DNA of 64,000 bases from Taibaiella helva (GTDB taxonomy: Bacteria; Bacteroidota; Bacteroidia; Chitinophagales; Chitinophagaceae). The position numbers and the translations under genes are program-made. Shown piece after piece: positions 55,295-63,890 of this stretch (positions are counted from its first letter, which is position 1; every line of letters starts with the position of its first letter). Where the stretch lies: the NCBI RefSeq assembly GCF_003545695.1, contig NZ_QUZZ01000004.1, positions 310,001 to 374,000 on the forward strand. Reading direction: 5' to 3'. Below the pieces are notes generated by a model. That model was given only the letters and a program-made list of their open reading frames with translations, ran no database searches and was not told the DNA's origin.

Positions 55295-55323
55295 CAAAGA
55301 TAGCTGTTTGGGGGCGTTACAAA
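55295..55323 (-). promoter_or_regulatory. Promoter of tamB
   Basis: On the minus strand TTTG (55320-55323), 17 bases, TATCTTTG (55295-55302). Transcription should begin only a few bases before the TTG start. Confidence 0.5.
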
Positions 55324-55632
55324 TGCTAAAATTTTGAAAGATGAGCGGTAAATAACGATAAGCAAACAACAGGATAAGCAACGCTCATTAAAGAGGGAAA
55401 GAGATCATGCTACACCGGGCATACAGGATTATAGTAGCCATTACCCGTCGGAAGCAAGTATTGTTGCACGAGAACCGGATCGACCGCAATAACATTTTTG
55501 GCTGGCATGCCTGGCGTAGAACAACCGCACCCTTATGATCGAGCTCATCAGCCTGGGCTCGGTAAAAACGACTATTGCAGAGCCCTTGGATGTCCATACC
55601 TAATACATTTAACATCTAACATCTATTTGCAG

Positions 55633-55660
55633 GAGCTGCCGGGAAAACCAGCAGCTCTTT
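55633..55660 (+). terminator. Orphan plus-strand terminator-like hairpin
   Basis: A 7-bp stem (55633-55639 with 55651-55657) is followed by TTT. No gene upstream of it on this strand is convincing: frames between 55404 and 55610 are short (41 and 22 codons) and overlap in different phases. They may be a decayed gene or a small RNA. The rest of the 55284-55815 gap is A/T-rich without features. Confidence 0.35.
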
Positions 55661-55815
55661 GCGTTTGCTACCTGTTTCTTTATTGGATCATTAACATTAA
55701 ATTCAATCTATTTATACATTAAGCCTTACCGGTTTAGGGATGCAGATTTTACCTTCGTGCTTTACCGGGAGCAGGCGTAGCCTTTCGACAATCTTGTTCC
55801 CTGAACAACATTCGT

Positions 55816-57006
55816 ATGAAGAAAATCATCTTGACAAGCCTTCTGGCCTTCGCAGGCGCTAATGCCGTATGGGCCCAAAGCGAAGCCGGTAACGACAAGG
55901 AGCTGAAGGAAAGGGTGCTGGAAGAGATCCGCACCAACCTCGACGAGCGCAGCAAGGTGCTGGATGCCAATATCAATAAGCTGGACGCCCGTGTAAGTGC
56001 CCTGGATCAATCTATTAACGAAAGCAAAGACGCCAAGGAAAAGGCCGATAAGCTGTTCCAACGCGTGCAGGCGCTGGAAGACAAACAAAAAGCGGTCGAG
56101 GAGAATGAGCTGAACATTTACCAGGCCAATTTCCAATCGGCTGTGGTAAACCTGGCCTCGATGGAGCGGGAGATCAAGCCCCTGGTGCTGTTCAATACAA
56201 CCCATGAATTCTACAACCAATTGAACGAAGCGGCTAATCCCATGAACTATGCGGGTTTCCGCGACTGGTTTACCGGCTTTCATGATTATGTCAAAAAGAA
56301 CAAGAACCAGGAATCGACACTAGCCATGAGCAGCAACCTGCTGTTGTTTTCGGGAGCGACCACCCAATATGTGCCCGTGGTGGGGCCTATATCTTCAGTG
56401 CTGTTTGCCAGTATGTCTACCTACCTCACCTCTATTGGTAAAAAGAACAAAGCCCTGCGGGAACAGAGCGAGAAGATGATGAGCCTGACGATGAAGGTAA
56501 GCCAGTTTGCCTACGACAAAGGCGCCGTGGAGCAGGAATGGAAGCTGATCACCGCCGAGCTGCAGAGCCTGCAGCAGGTGTACCAGAAGGCGCTCGGCGG
56601 CGATCTTGCAGCCGTTAAGATCAGTACGGCCGATTTCGATCAGCAATTCTCACGGGAAAGCGATGCGGAAAAACGTTACCAGTACCTGAGCGACCTGCGC
56701 CGCCGGGCCGGTGATTATGTGGCCGCAGTCAAAGCCGCCAATCCCAAAGACTGGAAGGCCGACATCTATTACCGTATGATGGATGTGCAGTCGCTGAAGA
56801 TCCGCTTCGGGCAGCTGACCTTCCGCATCAGCGAGCACATTGTTCGTTATGCCGATCTTTTCGACAAATACCGTAACGACGACCAGATCGGCGCCAGGAT
56901 CACCAACCTGGAAAGCCGGCTGAATACCCTGAAAGAGACCTTCGATAAAGCCTTTGACCCGCTGGATTATATTAATTCAGCTTCGCGTATGTACAAAGTG
57001 GGGTAG
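55816..57006 (+). CDS. Secreted coiled-coil protein with one hydrophobic hairpin, 396 aa
   Basis: The signal peptide ends WAQ (residue 21). Long heptad-rich helices (~27-130) lead to one hydrophobic patch (residues ~167-208, STLAMSSNLLLFSGATTQYVP then VVGPISSVLFASMSTYLTSIG), followed by more long helices to the end. This layout recalls helical pore-forming proteins of the ClyA/HBL type, though no homology can be shown by eye. It could equally be a periplasmic adaptor-like or envelope-structural protein. It lies 45 bp before the two-component genes, which have their own promoter element. Confidence 0.6.
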   Translation: MKKIILTSLLAFAGANAVWAQSEAGNDKELKERVLEEIRTNLDERSKVLDANINKLDARVSALDQSINESKDAKEKADKLFQRVQALEDKQKAVEENELNIYQANFQSAVVNLASMEREIKPLVLFNTTHEFYNQLNEAANPMNYAGFRDWFTGFHDYVKKNKNQESTLAMSSNLLLFSGATTQYVPVVGPISSVLFASMSTYLTSIGKKNKALREQSEKMMSLTMKVSQFAYDKGAVEQEWKLITAELQSLQQVYQKALGGDLAAVKISTADFDQQFSRESDAEKRYQYLSDLRRRAGDYVAAVKAANPKDWKADIYYRMMDVQSLKIRFGQLTFRISEHIVRYADLFDKYRNDDQIGARITNLESRLNTLKETFDKAFDPLDYINSASRMYKVG

Positions 57007-57011
57007 CCAAC

Positions 57012-57045
57012 TTCAAAATTGATACAGAATTCGCCGATAGTTTTG
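57012..57045 (+). promoter_or_regulatory. Response-regulator box and promoter element
   Basis: TTCAAAAT (57012-57019), 3 bases, TACAGAAT (57023-57030): an 11-bp-spaced direct repeat, 6 of 8 bases equal. It lies just before TAGTTTTG (57038-57045), which ends 6 bases before the ATG at 57052. The same word pair, perfect, is at 59080-59098. Probable autoregulatory site. Confidence 0.55.
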
Positions 57046-57051
57046 CCCCGT

Positions 57052-57735
57052 ATGAAAGTATTAGCCGTAGAAGACAATAAGGAGCTGGCCAGCAGCATAC
57101 ACGATTACCTGGCCGGTGAGGGATATATATGCGAAGTGGCTTATGGCTTTAAAGATGCCCGGGAAAAGCTGAGCCTGTTCAGCTACGATTGCATCCTGCT
57201 GGATATTATGCTGCCCGATGGCAATGGCCTGGAGCTGCTGCGCTGGATACAGCAGGAGCATATCGCCAGCGGTATCCTCATTATTTCGGCCAAGAACGCC
57301 CTGGACGATAAAGTAAATGGCTTGGAAGGCGGCGCCGACGATTATGTGACCAAGCCTTTCCACCTGCCTGAGCTCCACGCGCGGCTGAGAGCGATCTATC
57401 GCAGGAAAAAGCTGGATGGCAGCAACCTGATCAGCTTTAACGAGATCAATCTTAATACCGATACGCTGGAAGCCCATATCAATGCCACGCTCCTGGATAT
57501 TACCCGCAAGGAGTTTGACCTGCTCCTGTATTTCCTGGTAAACAAGAACCGTGTGCTGTCGCGGCAGTCGATCGCAGCCCATCTCTGGGGCGACTATACC
57601 GACAATTTAGCTAACTTTGATTTCGTATATCAGCACGTGAAGAACCTGAGAAAGAAGATCAGTGCTGCCAACGGCGCCGATTATATCGAAACGGTTTACG
57701 GGCTGGGCTATAAGTTTAATTCGTCGAAGGTATGA
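57052..57735 (+). CDS. OmpR-family response regulator, 227 aa
   Basis: Receiver domain (residues 1-115) with the acid pocket (VEDN), phospho-acceptor Asp51 (LLDIMLPDG), switch Ser79 (LIISAKN) and Lys101 (VTKPF). An OmpR/PhoB winged-helix DNA-binding domain (~130-225) follows, ending ADYIETVYGLGYKF. The ATG at 57052 (MKVLAVEDN) starts the fold; an earlier in-frame start would place the promoter element inside the gene. The stop overlaps the kinase start (ATGA). It probably binds the TTCAAAAT repeats. Confidence 0.93.
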   Translation: MKVLAVEDNKELASSIHDYLAGEGYICEVAYGFKDAREKLSLFSYDCILLDIMLPDGNGLELLRWIQQEHIASGILIISAKNALDDKVNGLEGGADDYVTKPFHLPELHARLRAIYRRKKLDGSNLISFNEINLNTDTLEAHINATLLDITRKEFDLLLYFLVNKNRVLSRQSIAAHLWGDYTDNLANFDFVYQHVKNLRKKISAANGADYIETVYGLGYKFNSSKV

Positions 57736-59051
57736 AGCTGGTCAATAAGTTTACCTGGTCTTTTGTTGCGATCGTACTGATTCTTACGCCGGTTACGATG
57801 ACCATTTCCTACCGCAGCATCAAAAGGCAGCTGGATAAAGCAGAAGGTATCCGGCTGGCTGAAATGAACGACAATGTGGCCAATAAGCTGCGGGCAGGAC
57901 ATGCCAGCCAGGAATATACACAAAGCCATCCGATCGCCATCACTAAGATCACTGCGCTTCCAGAACAAAAAGTACAGGTTATCGAAACCCAGGAATTCAA
58001 CAATGCGCTGAACCGGAAAGAATGCCTGCTTACCGTAAATTCTTTCTATACCATCAATGGGGAGTACTATAAAGTTTCTTCCTACAACTTCGTGACCAAA
58101 TCGGAGCAGATCTTTAAGGGAATGATGGCCGCCGTTATCTGGAAAGTAGTGCTGCTGGTGTTCGGTGTGATCATTACCGCCCGTATCATATCCCGCTATG
58201 TGTTGTCGCCTTTCCGGCAGACGATGGTCACCATCAATAATTTCCGTGTGAAGCAGAAGGAAAAGATAAAGCTGCCTGAAACCTCTACGCAGGAATTCAA
58301 AGAACTGAACCGCTTCCTGCAGAAAATGACGGACAAAGCTATTGAAGATTATGCCTCGGTAAAGGAGTTTAGCGAGAATGCCTCACACGAATTACAGACG
58401 CCGCTGGCCGTAATCCGCAGCAAGATCGAGCTGATGGCGGAGACCGATATCGATGCTACTCAGGCTGCATTGATCGAAGACGTGCAGAATGCGATAGAAA
58501 AGCTGTCGAGCATCAACCGTTCGCTTACCCTGCTCACCAAGCTGGAGAACCAGGAATTTGAGACCTCTTCCAATATTAAGTTCTGCACCGTGACCAAGCA
58601 GGTGATCGCTTCCTTCGAAGACTGGATACAAATGAAGCAGCTTACTCTTACCCGCAGCCTCGATAAGAATGTACCCCTGACGATCCATCCCACGCTTGCC
58701 GAAATGCTGATGACTAACCTGCTCAGCAACGCCATCCGGCACAATATTCCCGGGGGACATATTGAAGTAGAGCTGAGCGCCAAAGGACTGGTGGTCAGCA
58801 ATACGGGCCTTCCCCCTGAAATCCCTACGGAAGAGCTGTTCCAACGGTTTAAGAAGAGCAATCAAAGCGCCGATAGCATAGGCCTGGGCCTGGCGATTGT
58901 GAAGCAGATCTGTGAAGTGAACCGTTTTGCCGTCAACTATGAGTACAGCAATGGCTGGCATATGATCGGTGTTTGCTTTGAAGGCAAGGGTAAGATGGTC
59001 AGCGCTGCCGAACGTTTTGCCCGTTTACAGCAGATTTCTATGCCGGCTTAA
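57732..59051 (+). CDS. Sensor histidine kinase, 439 aa
   Basis: TM1 (residues ~8-27), a ~100-residue periplasmic sensor, TM2 (~132-152, VIWKVVLLVFGVIITARII), and a HAMP-like linker. The DHp domain has phospho-acceptor His219 (SHELQTPLAVI). The ATPase has an N-box (LLSNAIRHN), a G1 region reading SNTG (Asn instead of the usual Asp-x-Gly), and the GLGLAIVKQI G2 box. The small sensor gives no hint of the signal. It is coupled to the response regulator by a 4-base overlap and followed 109 bp later by the efflux genes. Confidence 0.92.
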   Translation: MKLVNKFTWSFVAIVLILTPVTMTISYRSIKRQLDKAEGIRLAEMNDNVANKLRAGHASQEYTQSHPIAITKITALPEQKVQVIETQEFNNALNRKECLLTVNSFYTINGEYYKVSSYNFVTKSEQIFKGMMAAVIWKVVLLVFGVIITARIISRYVLSPFRQTMVTINNFRVKQKEKIKLPETSTQEFKELNRFLQKMTDKAIEDYASVKEFSENASHELQTPLAVIRSKIELMAETDIDATQAALIEDVQNAIEKLSSINRSLTLLTKLENQEFETSSNIKFCTVTKQVIASFEDWIQMKQLTLTRSLDKNVPLTIHPTLAEMLMTNLLSNAIRHNIPGGHIEVELSAKGLVVSNTGLPPEIPTEELFQRFKKSNQSADSIGLGLAIVKQICEVNRFAVNYEYSNGWHMIGVCFEGKGKMVSAAERFARLQQISMPA

Positions 59052-59079
59052 CAATTGCTTTGCGTTCCCGGCATCCATC

Positions 59080-59098
59080 TTCAAAATTGCTTCAAAAT
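59080..59098 (+). promoter_or_regulatory. Perfect 11-bp-spaced direct repeat before tolC
   Basis: TTCAAAAT-tgc-TTCAAAAT, the spacing expected for head-to-tail OmpR-family dimers (one helical turn). It is 62 bases before the tolC ATG. No exact TAnnTTTG lies downstream, as expected for an activator-dependent promoter. Confidence 0.6.
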
Positions 59099-59160
59099 GC
59101 TGCAGTCTCTTTGCATCTGAAACCACGCTCCCGGTTTCTATGTAAAACAAGACACACGCC

Positions 59161-60543
59161 ATGCAGATCAGAAATTATTGTATTGCACTGCTTCTTTTTT
59201 CAGCGAAGATCGCCTCTGCCCAGGATACTTTATCGTTAAAAAAAGCCGTGGCCATGGCTATTGAAAATTATGGCACGGTGAAGGCCAAAAGCAATTATGC
59301 TGCCGCTTCCCTTGAGCAGGTAAGCCAGGCCAAACGCGAATACCTACCCAACCTAAATTTATCCGCCCAGCAGGACTACGGTACCATCAACGGCCAGAAC
59401 GGCCCGCTGTATGGCTTTGGCGGACTGAGCGCTTCTTCGTCGGGCATCCCGCTGGATCATCAGAGCTGGACTGCAGCCTTCGGCGCTTTATACCTGACCA
59501 ATATCAACTGGGACTTCTTTGCCTTCGGCAGGGCAAAAGAGAAGATCCGTACGGCGGAAGCTACAGCAGCGAGAGATACCAAAGACTGGCAGCAGGAAGT
59601 GTTCAGGCACGAAGTACGGGTGGCCGGCGCTTACCTGAACCTGCTGGCCGCGCAACAGCTGAGACGTTCTTACCAAAAGAACCTGGAGCGTGCCGATACT
59701 TTTAAACGTGTCGTTACCGTGCGCGCGCTCAACGGACTTATCGCAGGCGTCGATTCGGCGCAGGCCAATGCCGAACTGTCCAATGCCCGTATCGCGCTGA
59801 TCAAAGCACGGGATGTTGAACAGGAGCAAAGCAACCAATTGGCTCAGCTGATCGGTATTGCTCCCCGCGAATTTATCCTGGATACCTTTTTCGTTTCCCG
59901 TGTCCCTGCCCTGCCCGCAGACAGCCAGGAGACAAGCAACCATCCGGTGCTGCAATGGTATAAGAGCCGCATTGCCCTCAGCGATGAGCAGACCCGGTAT
60001 TATAAAACGCTCTATTATCCGGCATTCAGCCTGGTGGGTGTACTGCAGACCCGCGGTTCCGGCTTCAACTCAGGATATACCACTAATCAGAACGACTACA
60101 GCCAGGGTTATTGGGATGGCACTCATCCTACCCGGACCAATTACCTGTTTGGCCTTGGTGTGACCTGGAACATTACACAACCGCTGCGCATCGCCAGGCA
60201 GGTAAAGGCGCAACGCTTTATCAGCAAAGGACTGGAAGATGAATATACGCTGGCCGAACAGCAGGTCAATGCGCAGCTGCAGCTTTCGGACACCAAGATA
60301 CAGAATGCACTGGCCAGCTACAGGGAGGTGCCGGTGCAGGTGAGGGCTGCGTCCAATGCTTACCTGCAGAAATCGGTATTGTATAAGAACGGCCTCACCA
60401 ATCTTATCGATGTGACACAGGCGCTCTATGTGCTCATCAGGGCCGAGACGGACAGGGATATTGCTAATAATAACGTATGGCAGGCCCTGCTGCTGAAAGC
60501 CGCCGCAGCAGGCGATTTCAGCCTTTTCGAGAGTCAGCTCTGA
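59161..60543 (+). CDS. TolC-family outer-membrane efflux protein, 460 aa
   Basis: This is the trimeric outer-membrane channel of a tripartite pump. Signal peptide to residue ~21. The two pseudo-repeats of TolC are visible: SLKKAVAMAIENYGTVKAK at the N-terminus, long helices through ~130-240, and the second half with LFGLGVTWNITQPLRIARQVKAQ, YTLAEQQVNAQLQ and the KNGLTNLIDVTQALYVLIRAETD coiled region. It is first in the efflux operon, preceded by the TTCAAAAT repeat and 48 bp before the permease gene. Confidence 0.93.
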   Translation: MQIRNYCIALLLFSAKIASAQDTLSLKKAVAMAIENYGTVKAKSNYAAASLEQVSQAKREYLPNLNLSAQQDYGTINGQNGPLYGFGGLSASSSGIPLDHQSWTAAFGALYLTNINWDFFAFGRAKEKIRTAEATAARDTKDWQQEVFRHEVRVAGAYLNLLAAQQLRRSYQKNLERADTFKRVVTVRALNGLIAGVDSAQANAELSNARIALIKARDVEQEQSNQLAQLIGIAPREFILDTFFVSRVPALPADSQETSNHPVLQWYKSRIALSDEQTRYYKTLYYPAFSLVGVLQTRGSGFNSGYTTNQNDYSQGYWDGTHPTRTNYLFGLGVTWNITQPLRIARQVKAQRFISKGLEDEYTLAEQQVNAQLQLSDTKIQNALASYREVPVQVRAASNAYLQKSVLYKNGLTNLIDVTQALYVLIRAETDRDIANNNVWQALLLKAAAAGDFSLFESQL

Positions 60544-60591
60544 CCATAATCATTCCAAAACCCTTAAGCAAAATACTTTAAGCCAATCTTT

Positions 60592-63500
60592 ATGAACTTA
60601 ATCCGCTTCGCCTTACGTAAGCCTATTACGATACTGGTACTCGTCGCCGGCCTGTTTTTCTTCGGCGTTAAGGCTGTTACCAGTATCAAGATCGACATTT
60701 TTCCCAAGCTGGATATGCCGGTGATCTACCTGTCGCATCCTTTCGGCGGCTATACCTCCTCGCAGATGGAAGCCTTCTTCGGCAAGCAATATATCAATAT
60801 CCTGCTCTTCGTGAATGGGGTGAAGAGCATCGAGACCAAAAATATTTCGGGCCTTACCCTCATCAAGATCAATTTCTATCCCGGTACCAATATGGCACAG
60901 GCAGCGGCCGAGGTGAGCGCCTTTTCCAACAGGGCCCAGGCCATTTTCCCGCCAGGGTCCAACCCGCCTTTTATTATCCGCTTCGATGCTTCGACGCTTC
61001 CCGTGGGCCAGCTGGTATTGAGCAGTAAGACGCGCAGCAACAATGAGCTGCTGGATATGGCCAACGTATATGTGCGCTCCGCCTTTACCTCTGTGCCCGG
61101 CCTGGTGGGCTCTACGCCCTTCGGCGGCAATATCCGTACCGTAGTGATCAAAGCTGATCCGGAGCTGCTGCGTGCACACAATATGACACCCGATCAGCTG
61201 GTAGAGGCCATGCGGCTCAATAACCAGGTAGCGCCTTCGGGTAACGTGAGGATAGGAGATAAGAATTACATTACGCCCACGAATACGACCATCGATAAGA
61301 TCAAAGACTTTGAAAATATTCCCCTGTTCAAGAATGGTGTGCAAAACCTTTACCTCCGCGATGTGGCCACAGTAGAAGATGGCGCTGACGTGACCACCAG
61401 CTACGCGCTCATCAACGGTAAACGTTCGGTGTACATCAGCATCGCCAAGAGCGCCGATGCCTCCACCTGGGAAGTGGTTCAGAACCTGAAGAAAGCGATG
61501 CCTAAAATGCAGGCCCAGCTACCCGACGATGTGAAGCTGAGCTACGAGTTTGATCAGTCCACTTATGTGATCAACTCGGTGAAAAGCCTGCTGAGCGAAG
61601 GCGCTATCGGCGCCGTATTGACAGGACTGATGGTGCTGCTGTTCCTAGGCGACCTGCGCGGGGCTTTGATCGTGATCCTGACCATTCCCACCTCAATCAT
61701 ATCGGCGGTATTGTTCCTGAACCTTTTTGGCCAGACCATCAACATCATGACGCTTAGCGGCCTGGCCCTGGCGATCGGCATCCTGGTCGACGAAAGTACG
61801 GTCACGATTGAGAACATACACCAGCACCTGGATATGGGCAAACCTAAAGCCCTGGCGATATGGGACGCCTGTAAGGAAATCGCCTTTCCCAAGCTGCTGA
61901 TCCTGTTCTGTATCCTGGCGGTGTTTGCACCGGCCTTTACCATGGGCGGCATTCCCGGCTCTTTGTTCCTGCCGCTGGCGCTGGCGATCGGTTTCAGTAT
62001 GATCGTATCTTATTTCCTTGCACAGACCTTCGTGCCGGTGATGGCTAACTGGATCATGAAGATCAAGCATCATAAAAAGGCAGATGGTACGGAGATGAGC
62101 GATGCGGAAGCGTTTGCCGCCGCAGGGCTTTCCGCTTCTGGTGAAAAGGATACCTGGGAACAGAAGGCAGCCTTAGTTGAACGTACGGATAGCAATCGCG
62201 ATGGCAAGATCAGCCGTTTTGAACGTTTGCGGAATCGCTACCTGCGGTTCATCGATCGCATGATGCCTTATCGAAAAATCGTTGTCGGCACTTACCTGCT
62301 GGTGGTATGTGGTCTGGTCGTGCTAATGATCAACAGCATCGGCCGCGATGTATTGCCTAAAGTTAACGGTGGCCAGTTCCAGGTGCGGTTACGTGCACCC
62401 GAAGGTACCCGTATCGAAGAGACTGAGCTACAGACCGTGAAGCTGACCAATGCGATCAACGATATCGTGGGCAAGGAACATGTGTCGATCACATCCGCTT
62501 TTGTGGGCATGCACCCGCAGCTGTTCTCTACCGCGCCCATCTTCCTGTGGATGGCCGGCCCGCATGAAGCTGTATTGCAGGTGGCGCTGAAGGAAGATTA
62601 TAAGATCAACCTGGATGCGCTGAAGGACAAGATCAGGGCAAGGGCCAAACAGCTGGATAGCCGTCTGCAGCTTTCTTTCGAACCGATAGAGCTTACCGAT
62701 AAGATTCTGAGCCAGGGCTCGCCTACACCTATTGAAGTGCGCTTTGCCGGCAGGGATAAGAAGCTGAATGAAAAATATGCGCGGATAATGATTGAAAAGC
62801 TGCAGCAGATACCCTACCTGCGGGATGTGCAGTTGGGACAGTCGACCAAATACCCGGCGCTGAATGTCAACATCGACCGTCTGCGCGCCGCCCAGCTGGG
62901 AGTGGACATCAGCGATGTGACTCGTTCGCTGATCGCATCGACCTCCTCCTCCCGCCTTACAGAGAAGAACATATGGGTAGATCAGAAAGCAGGGCTAAGC
63001 TACAGCGTACAGGTGCAGGTTCCCGAAAATAAAATGACTACAGTCAATGATATTGGTGAGATACCCTTGCAGAAGAATGCGGCACGACCGGTATTGAGCG
63101 ATGTGGCCACAATCACCCCTTCGACTACCTATGGGGAAAACGATAACCTGGGGGCTATGCCGATCCTGACGGTAACGGCCAACCTCAATAATGTCGATCT
63201 GGGCAAGGCTTCTGCTGCCGTACAGAAAGCGATCGGTTCCCTGGGTGAGCTGCCCCGCGGATTGAACGTAGAGCTGATTGGTTTGAGCAGTACCTTGAAG
63301 GAAACATTGGACAGCCTGCAAAGTGGCCTGCTGGTGGCTATCGTCGTGATCTTCCTGATGCTGGCAGCCAACTTCCAGTCGTTTAAAGTATCGGCAGTGG
63401 TGCTGGCCACTGTGCCTGCAGTTTTGTTCGGTTCGCTGGCCTTGCTGATGCTCTGCGGCTCTACGCTTAACCTGCAATCTTATATGGGGATGATCATGTC

Positions 63501-63861
63501 GGTTGGGGTGTCGATCTCGAATGCCGTGCTGCTCATCACCAATGCGGAACAACTGCGTAAGCACAATGGCGACGCACTGCTGTCGGCAAAAGAGGCCGCA
63601 GCCCTGCGTTTGCGTCCCATCCTGATGACTGCCCTGGCGATGGTTGTGGGCATGATCCCGATGGCCAGCGGCCTGGGTGAGGCCGGCGATCAGTCGTCCC
63701 CGCTGGGAAGAGCCGTGATCGGCGGCCTGGTCGCCTCAACCTTTGCCGCTTTGTTTATCCTGCCGCTCACCTTCGCCTGGGGGCAAGGCAAAGCCACCAC
63801 GCAGAGCGTATCGCTCGATCCCGAAGATGAAGAAAGTAAATTCTATGTTCCTCTGAAATAA
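60592..63861 (+). CDS. RND efflux permease with an EF-hand loop, 1089 aa
   Basis: This is the inner-membrane proton/drug antiporter of the AcrB/MdtC type. There are twelve helices and two large periplasmic loops. TM4 carries GILVDESTVTIEN: Asp-Glu in place of the Asp-Asp pair of AcrB. The second half has ANFQSFKVSAVVLATVP and LRLRPILMTALAMVVGMIP. Between TM6 and TM7 the ~60-residue cytoplasmic loop, longer than usual, holds DSNRDGKISRFE (residues 533-544), a perfect EF-hand calcium loop, before the amphipathic helix. Substrate class is unknown; the family usually moves dyes, detergents or drugs. It is the second gene of the efflux operon. Confidence 0.92.
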   Translation: MNLIRFALRKPITILVLVAGLFFFGVKAVTSIKIDIFPKLDMPVIYLSHPFGGYTSSQMEAFFGKQYINILLFVNGVKSIETKNISGLTLIKINFYPGTNMAQAAAEVSAFSNRAQAIFPPGSNPPFIIRFDASTLPVGQLVLSSKTRSNNELLDMANVYVRSAFTSVPGLVGSTPFGGNIRTVVIKADPELLRAHNMTPDQLVEAMRLNNQVAPSGNVRIGDKNYITPTNTTIDKIKDFENIPLFKNGVQNLYLRDVATVEDGADVTTSYALINGKRSVYISIAKSADASTWEVVQNLKKAMPKMQAQLPDDVKLSYEFDQSTYVINSVKSLLSEGAIGAVLTGLMVLLFLGDLRGALIVILTIPTSIISAVLFLNLFGQTINIMTLSGLALAIGILVDESTVTIENIHQHLDMGKPKALAIWDACKEIAFPKLLILFCILAVFAPAFTMGGIPGSLFLPLALAIGFSMIVSYFLAQTFVPVMANWIMKIKHHKKADGTEMSDAEAFAAAGLSASGEKDTWEQKAALVERTDSNRDGKISRFERLRNRYLRFIDRMMPYRKIVVGTYLLVVCGLVVLMINSIGRDVLPKVNGGQFQVRLRAPEGTRIEETELQTVKLTNAINDIVGKEHVSITSAFVGMHPQLFSTAPIFLWMAGPHEAVLQVALKEDYKINLDALKDKIRARAKQLDSRLQLSFEPIELTDKILSQGSPTPIEVRFAGRDKKLNEKYARIMIEKLQQIPYLRDVQLGQSTKYPALNVNIDRLRAAQLGVDISDVTRSLIASTSSSRLTEKNIWVDQKAGLSYSVQVQVPENKMTTVNDIGEIPLQKNAARPVLSDVATITPSTTYGENDNLGAMPILTVTANLNNVDLGKASAAVQKAIGSLGELPRGLNVELIGLSSTLKETLDSLQSGLLVAIVVIFLMLAANFQSFKVSAVVLATVPAVLFGSLALLMLCGSTLNLQSYMGMIMSVGVSISNAVLLITNAEQLRKHNGDALLSAKEAAALRLRPILMTALAMVVGMIPMASGLGEAGDQSSPLGRAVIGGLVASTFAALFILPLTFAWGQGKATTQSVSLDPEDEESKFYVPLK

Positions 63862-63890
63862 ATACTAGCTACTAATAAAAACAACAGACA

